Origin: Mannheimia granulomatis
GTDB taxonomy: Bacteria > Pseudomonadota > Gammaproteobacteria > Enterobacterales > Pasteurellaceae
NCBI RefSeq assembly: GCF_013377255.1
Contig: NZ_CP016614.1
Span: forward strand, 1,682,501-1,746,500
DNA length: 64,000 nt
Direction: 5' to 3'
Each line of letters opens with the position of its first letter. Positions within the stretch are counted from its first letter, which is position 1. The notes under the pieces are model-generated. The model made no database searches. It saw only the letters and a list, made by a program, of their open reading frames with translations, and was not told the origin of the DNA. The position numbers and the translations under genes were made by a program. Below, in pieces: positions 60,147 to 64,000 of this stretch.

Positions 60147-60192
60147 ACAAGCGGTGAAATTTACAAAATTTTTAGCAAATTCCACCGCTTGT
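60147..60192. repeat. Inverted uptake-signal pair after pgi
   Basis: ACAAGCGGTG (60147-60156) and CACCGCTTGT (60183-60192) are exact complements with a 26-base loop, just beyond the pgi stop. A stronger terminator follows, so this pair is probably secondary. Confidence 0.6.
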
Positions 60193-60224
60193 TATATGAA
60201 CAAAGCAAACTGAATTCAAATTAT

Positions 60225-60252
60225 AAAAAATGGAGCCAAAGCTCCATTTTTT
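60225..60252. terminator. Bidirectional terminator between pgi and a minus-strand gene
   Basis: AAAAAATGGAGC (60225-60236) pairs exactly with GCTCCATTTTTT (60241-60252), loop CAAA. It overlaps the stop codon of the convergent minus-strand gene at 60251 and works in both directions. Confidence 0.92.
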
Positions 60253-60592
60253 ATTTATCTCTTATCACTTTTTTTACTTCACAGCGGTTGGCTATAATAT
60301 CTTTATCAGACATAAACGCATATCGGCACTGTGATTTAAAATATTGAACTTCGGCTTTATCCGGAATATGTTGAGCACCAAGCCTCAGCTCTTCCATCGA
60401 AAAGCTACTCACCTCTTCTTCCATTTCATTTTGAGCCTGTTTCAAAATTTTACGTTCAGATATTTTAAACGCTTGTTTATTATCTGATTTTTTAAGATAG
60501 TCAGGCTGAGCCTTATGGCTGGATGGATAATCCGCATAAACATCATTAACCATAAAAGAACATATTGCTATAAAACCAAGAGAAGATCTCAT
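60251..60592 (-). CDS. Small secreted protein of unknown function
   Basis: I recognise no family. The 113-residue product has a probable signal peptide (MRSSLGFIAICSFMVNDVYA, cleavage near VYA-DY), then a Lys/Glu/Gln-rich, mostly helical mature region, with two cysteines near the C-terminus (SQCRYAF and NRCEVK) about 16 residues apart that could form a disulfide. It lies 60 bases downstream of gor on the same strand, so it may be cotranscribed, and its stop codon sits in the shared terminator. The ribosome site is weak. It could be a species- or family-restricted envelope protein. A real gene is likely but not certain. Confidence 0.6.
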   Translation of the reverse strand: MRSSLGFIAICSFMVNDVYADYPSSHKAQPDYLKKSDNKQAFKISERKILKQAQNEMEEEVSSFSMEELRLGAQHIPDKAEVQYFKSQCRYAFMSDKDIIANRCEVKKVIRDK

Positions 60593-60652
60593 GTTAATCC
60601 AAATATTAATAAAATTTCCTTTTTCCTATAGGGAACACTTATTGTATTATAT

Positions 60653-62023
60653 TTAACGCATGGTTACAAATTCTTCAGAACCTGTTGGATGAATAGCCAC
60701 TGTGCTGTCAAAATCAGCTTTTGTTGCCCCCATCTTAATCGCTACAGCGAAACCTTGAATCATTTCATCTACGCCAAATCCGATACCGTGCAACCCTACT
60801 ATCTTTTCATCAGCCCCTACACATACCAATTTCATTCGGCAAGGCTGACGATGCCCAGTAACTGCGGTATACATTGCTGTAAATGAGGATTTATATATCT
60901 TCACATTTCCTTCGCCATACTGCTCTATAGCTTGAGGCTCTGTTAACCCAATGGTACCAATAGGTGGATGACTAAATATAACTGTTGGCACTAAATTGTA
61001 ATCTAAATGCTCATTTGGTTTATTATTAAACAGACGTTCTGATAAACGGCGACCAGCAGCAACTGCAACAGGCGTTAACTCAATGCCACCTTCAATAATA
61101 TCGCCCACCGCATAAATATTCGGCACATTAGTATTTTGGAATTTATCGACTTTAATAAAACCACGTTCATTGGTTTCTACCCCAACAGCCTCCAAATTTA
61201 TCACATCAGTTGCAGGTTCCCGGCCAATTGCCCAAACAAGCGTATCTACAGTTGTTTCACGTCCATCTGATAATTGTAAAGTTAAAGAACCGTCCTTATT
61301 TTTCAGCACTTCTTTTGGAATAGCTTGAGTGTGTAGTGCTATACCGTCCTGAGCTAGCACCTCAACTAAAGTTTCAACAATTAACGGATCTTGGTTACGC
61401 ACCGGGGCATGTTGACGCACAAATAAGTGTGTTTCTACTCCAAGACTGTTAAAAACTCCGGCCAACTCAACTGCAATATAGCCGGCCCCAACAATGGCAA
61501 GACGTTTCGGTAACTCTGTTAATGCAAATACACCATCAGAAGTTATGCCATACTCTGCCCCTTTCACATCCGGGATACTAGGGCGTCCACCTGTTGCAAT
61601 TAAAATATGATCTGCGGTTACTTCTTCTGTTGAACCATCAGGATAACTCACCTCAATGGTTGTAGCATCTTTAAAACGGGCAAAACCGTTAAGTACATCA
61701 ACACTATTTTTGCTTAATACATTGTTGTAAGAACCATGAATACGCTCAATATACGCTTGTCGGCTTTCCACCAATTTTGCATAATCAAAATGGTTAACTT
61801 CTACATCAAAACCATAGTCCGGAGCATATCGATGAATAGCTTCAGCAATGTGAGCACCGTAAAACATAACTTTTTTCGGCACACAGCCAACATTCACACA
61901 GGTTCCCCCTAAATATTTAGCTTCAATAATTGCACATTTCTGACCGTAGCTGGCCGCACGATTGATAGAGGCAATTCCACCACTACCACCACCGATAGCT
62001 ATATAATTATAATGTTTAGCCAT
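60653..62023 (-). CDS. gor: Glutathione reductase
   Basis: Gor reduces glutathione disulfide with NADPH and FAD. The 456-residue product (E. coli 450) has the FAD fold YIAIGGGSGGIASINRAA, the redox pair Cys42/Cys47 in GGTCVNVGCVPKK, an NAD(P)-binding VGAGYIAVELAGVFNSLG, and the C-terminal active-site His in AIHPTGSEEFVTMR. AAGGAGC precedes the ATG at 62023. It may be cotranscribed with the small secreted protein gene after it. Identification is secure. Confidence 0.96.
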   Translation of the reverse strand: MAKHYNYIAIGGGSGGIASINRAASYGQKCAIIEAKYLGGTCVNVGCVPKKVMFYGAHIAEAIHRYAPDYGFDVEVNHFDYAKLVESRQAYIERIHGSYNNVLSKNSVDVLNGFARFKDATTIEVSYPDGSTEEVTADHILIATGGRPSIPDVKGAEYGITSDGVFALTELPKRLAIVGAGYIAVELAGVFNSLGVETHLFVRQHAPVRNQDPLIVETLVEVLAQDGIALHTQAIPKEVLKNKDGSLTLQLSDGRETTVDTLVWAIGREPATDVINLEAVGVETNERGFIKVDKFQNTNVPNIYAVGDIIEGGIELTPVAVAAGRRLSERLFNNKPNEHLDYNLVPTVIFSHPPIGTIGLTEPQAIEQYGEGNVKIYKSSFTAMYTAVTGHRQPCRMKLVCVGADEKIVGLHGIGFGVDEMIQGFAVAIKMGATKADFDSTVAIHPTGSEEFVTMR

Positions 62024-62092
62024 GATTTTGCTCCTTACAATGAATTACTCTAATTATTCTAACAACTTTTATAAAAAATAGTTCAAATTACT

Positions 62093-62626
62093 CTAATAGG
62101 CTTTATGCTTAGTATGTGAAGAATTAAGAGCCTTATCAATATAAGCCATTGCCAATGCAGAAATGATAAAAGCGATATGAATCACCACTTGCCATAACAT
62201 CGTTTTTTCATCTAATCTGGAAGCATTAATAAAAGTTTGCAGTAAATGAATAGAAGAAATACTAATAATTGCCATTGATAACTTGACTTTCAAAATAGTC
62301 GCATTCACATGATCAAGCCATTCCGGTTGGTCAGGATGATCGTTTACTTTCAACCGAGAAACAAAAGTTTCATATCCTCCTACAATCACCATAACTAACA
62401 AGTTTGCAATCATCACCACATCAATTAAATTTAACACCGCCAACATAACGGTATTTGCATCCATTTGATTTAAATTTACGACTAATTCGTACAGCGATTT
62501 TATAAATTTATAAGCATAAATCCCTTGAACGACAATTAACCCTAAGTAAATCGGTAATTGTAGCCAACGGCTGGCAAAAATAATTTTCCCTAAAATATTT
62601 GCTCGGGCATTTAATTCTGTTTGCAT
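62093..62626 (-). CDS. YqhA-family (UPF0114) membrane protein
   Basis: The 177-residue product from the ATG at 62626 has four predicted hydrophobic segments. It matches YqhA at the ASRWLQLPIYLGL start, the VMIANLLVMVIVGGYETFVS helix, and ISSIHLLQTFINA, ending in a basic tail. The open frame extends to 62671, but TGGAG is spaced for 62626 and the extra part includes an uptake signal. The function of the family is unknown. It lies upstream of gor on the same strand. Confidence 0.85.
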   Translation of the reverse strand: MQTELNARANILGKIIFASRWLQLPIYLGLIVVQGIYAYKFIKSLYELVVNLNQMDANTVMLAVLNLIDVVMIANLLVMVIVGGYETFVSRLKVNDHPDQPEWLDHVNATILKVKLSMAIISISSIHLLQTFINASRLDEKTMLWQVVIHIAFIISALAMAYIDKALNSSHTKHKAY

Positions 62627-62659
62627 AATACTCCAATAAATAGCAACTAAAAATAAAAA

Positions 62660-62717
62660 ACAAGCGGTCAAATTCTGACAATTTTTTGCAAAAAAATTAA
62701 CAGATTCGACCGCTTGT
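62660..62717. repeat. Inverted uptake-signal pair between nitroreductase and yqhA-like gene
   Basis: ACAAGCGGTC (62660-62669) and GACCGCTTGT (62708-62717) are exact complements with a 38-base loop. Lying between two minus-strand genes, the pair may terminate the upstream nitroreductase transcript. Confidence 0.6.
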
Positions 62718-62733
62718 ATAATAGCTATTTTTC

Positions 62734-63372
62734 TTAGTTTTTAAAACCTTTTCCATCATTCCAAGAAACGGTGTATTCTAGTGGCAAACGACAGCTTGGT
62801 AATGCAGGAGCTGCAGCTTTCCCTATGGCTAACAACATAACCGGTAAATAGCGTTCTTTATCAATTTTCAACAAATCCAACACTGCATCACGATCAAAAA
62901 TACCAATAGCATGAGTGTCATAACCTTTATTTTTCGCTATCAACATTAATTGCATTGACACTAAACTAGAATCAATTAAAACCTGATCTCGAATCTCTGC
63001 TTCACTTAGTTGATTATGTAAATTCAACAAAAAATCAAAACTACGATCTCTAAAACTTTCATGCAAACAACCGTTTTTCACTGAATTTTCTAAAATATCG
63101 CCTAATAATCTTTCATACTGTAAGTCGGCTAAAATAGCAATTACTACTGAAGAAGTTTCACAGGGAGGTCCATTAAAGGCTACATGAGCAGATAGCGCTT
63201 TTTTAACCTGTTGGTCATCTACCACAACAAAGCGCCAAGGCTGTAAATTCGCTTTTGAAGGAGCAAGTTGTGCGAGAGTGAGCATTTCTTCTAACTCAAC
63301 TCGGTTTATTCTTACACTTGAATCGAACGCTTTAATGGTCTTACGTTGTTCAATTACATTTTTTAACTCCAT
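62734..63372 (-). CDS. NAD(P)H nitroreductase-family protein
   Basis: Family members are FMN flavoproteins that reduce nitro compounds, quinones or flavins. From the ATG at 63372 the protein is 212 residues, starting MELKNVIEQRKTIKAFDSSV. The frame extends five codons to 63387, but AAGGA is spaced for 63372. FMN-contacting features are the QRKTIKAF Arg/Lys and the LAPSKANLQPWRFVVV segment, and a later GYDTHAIGIFD segment. No partner gene is evident. The substrate is unknown; family call is firm. Confidence 0.88.
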   Translation of the reverse strand: MELKNVIEQRKTIKAFDSSVRINRVELEEMLTLAQLAPSKANLQPWRFVVVDDQQVKKALSAHVAFNGPPCETSSVVIAILADLQYERLLGDILENSVKNGCLHESFRDRSFDFLLNLHNQLSEAEIRDQVLIDSSLVSMQLMLIAKNKGYDTHAIGIFDRDAVLDLLKIDKERYLPVMLLAIGKAAAPALPSCRLPLEYTVSWNDGKGFKN

Positions 63373-63507
63373 AGTTTTTCCTTGCATTCATCAAAATTTA
63401 AACAGTCTATAACTTAGGAATATGAAATGTAAGAACCTCAAAGAGGTATTTCACTCATTTATTGAGATAGGTCAAAATTATCACATGGACCACAGCATTA
63501 ACAAGCC

Positions 63508-64000
63508 TTAAACCGCCCAAGCCGCTTCAGTTAGAGGTTTACCGAAATAGCTTTCAATCAATCGCTTGGTAATTTGATGTTGAGGATTTAATAAAATCTC
63601 TTTAGTTGAACCATATTCTACAATTTCTCCGCCTTGCATCACCATAAGCTTATCACTCACATGCTTGATAAGTCCCAAATTCTGTCCAACATAGATATAT
63701 GAAATTGCCTGCCGTTGCTGCACACTTAACATCAAATTGGTTAGTTGCGTTTTAACTGAGAAATCCAACACACTCATAGTGTCATCTGCAATAATAATTT
63801 CGGGTTCTAAAATTAAGGCTCGAGCTAAGGCAATTCTCTGCTTCTGTCCACTTGAAGCTTCTGAAATGGGGATTAATGCGTGTTCCGGATACATACCAAC
63901 TAATCTAAGCGTATTAAAAATCCGTTCATTTCTCTCTTCTTCACTTAAATCAGTTGCTAGTCGTAAAGGCGTATCTAGAATTTGTCCGATATTATAATTG
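63508..64000 (-). CDS. sapF: Peptide/cation ABC transporter ATP-binding protein SapF (5' part missing)
   Basis: SapF is one of two ATPases of the Sap importer, linked to resistance to antimicrobial peptides and to heme or potassium uptake in Pasteurellaceae. The visible 163 codons begin at the window edge (NYNIGQILDTPLRLATDL) and match E. coli SapF closely to the end LTEAAWAV. The signature is SSGQKQRIALARALILEP. Walker B reads IIIADDT where E. coli has IIADEA, and the switch-His position reads YVGQNL, so the catalytic machinery looks degenerate in this subunit. Walker A and the true start lie beyond the edge, with sapD and the permeases expected there. Identification is secure. Confidence 0.9.
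   Translation of the reverse strand, partial: NYNIGQILDTPLRLATDLSEEERNERIFNTLRLVGMYPEHALIPISEASSGQKQRIALARALILEPEIIIADDTMSVLDFSVKTQLTNLMLSVQQRQAISYIYVGQNLGLIKHVSDKLMVMQGGEIVEYGSTKEILLNPQHQITKRLIESYFGKPLTEAAWAV

Noticed and set aside
1..64000. CRISPR array, insertion sequences, prophage, rRNA or tRNA genes.
   Set aside because: No regularly spaced repeats, transposase or phage structural genes, or tRNA/rRNA-like sequences were seen on either strand. Absence is by reading only; dedicated scans were not run.

Overview
The window is a stretch of chromosome from a Pasteurellaceae bacterium of the Actinobacillus/Mannheimia branch. The main evidence is the dense scatter of the DNA-uptake signal core ACAAGCGGT (or ACCGCTTGT), which is the form used by that subclade, whereas Haemophilus/Pasteurella relatives use AAGTGCGGT. 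Three tandem MetQ-type lipoprotein genes match the plpABC arrangement known from Mannheimia haemolytica, so Mannheimia or a close relative is the best guess (inference). No rRNA, tRNA, insertion sequence, prophage or CRISPR array was seen.

Layout. 1-5.7 kb: the 5' part of a type I methyltransferase gene (hsdM, cut by the window edge), gyrA, a T4 endonuclease V-like pyrimidine dimer glycosylase, ubiG and ttcA. 5.8-21.2 kb: a complete maltose/maltodextrin regulon in one block, malM-lamB-malK diverging from malEFG, then malT diverging from malPQ, with CRP and MalT-type sites in the two divergent control regions. 21.3-25.5 kb: YidE-type transporter, NhaC-like antiporter, xthA. 25.6-30.2 kb: lptCAB-ptsN-rapZ (lipopolysaccharide export and nitrogen-PTS/RapZ genes, without the rpoN and hpf genes that lie between lptB and ptsN in enterics), then a ubiquinone-type FAD hydroxylase. 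30.3-33.9 kb: two paralogous small lipoproteins, asd, periplasmic Cu/Zn superoxide dismutase, and a small orphan protein resembling the N-terminal domain of the local MalQ.

33.9-41.5 kb: formate dehydrogenase, fdhD diverging from fdxG-fdxH-fdxI-fdhE. The catalytic subunit is a selenoprotein read through an in-frame UGA with a SECIS-like hairpin just after it. An AEC-family transporter overlaps fdhD. 41.6-48.2 kb: ppiB, cysS, and the methionine ABC transporter metN-metI with three successive metQ-type lipoproteins behind a perfect MetJ box. 48.3-54.9 kb: priA, a LysE exporter, rarD-like permease, alaA and menF. 55.1-64 kb: a surface-lipoprotein candidate, the queCDE queuosine operon behind a preQ1-I riboswitch, ubiK, pgi, a small secreted protein of unknown function, gor, a YqhA-family membrane protein, a nitroreductase and the 3' part of sapF (cut by the right edge).

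The genome is compact. Inverted pairs of uptake signals often form hairpins between genes, especially between convergent ones, and probably serve as terminators. Inside genes, every perfect uptake core I found in the ACCGCTTGT orientation is read as Thr-Ala-Cys, including at the lipobox of two lipoproteins. I found no convincing wholly new system. The best leads are the orphan MalQ-N-like protein, the uptake-signal/lipobox coupling, a Haemophilus-type uptake-signal hairpin in the formate dehydrogenase operon, the triple MetQ cluster with its internal hairpins, and the uncharacterised lipoproteins.
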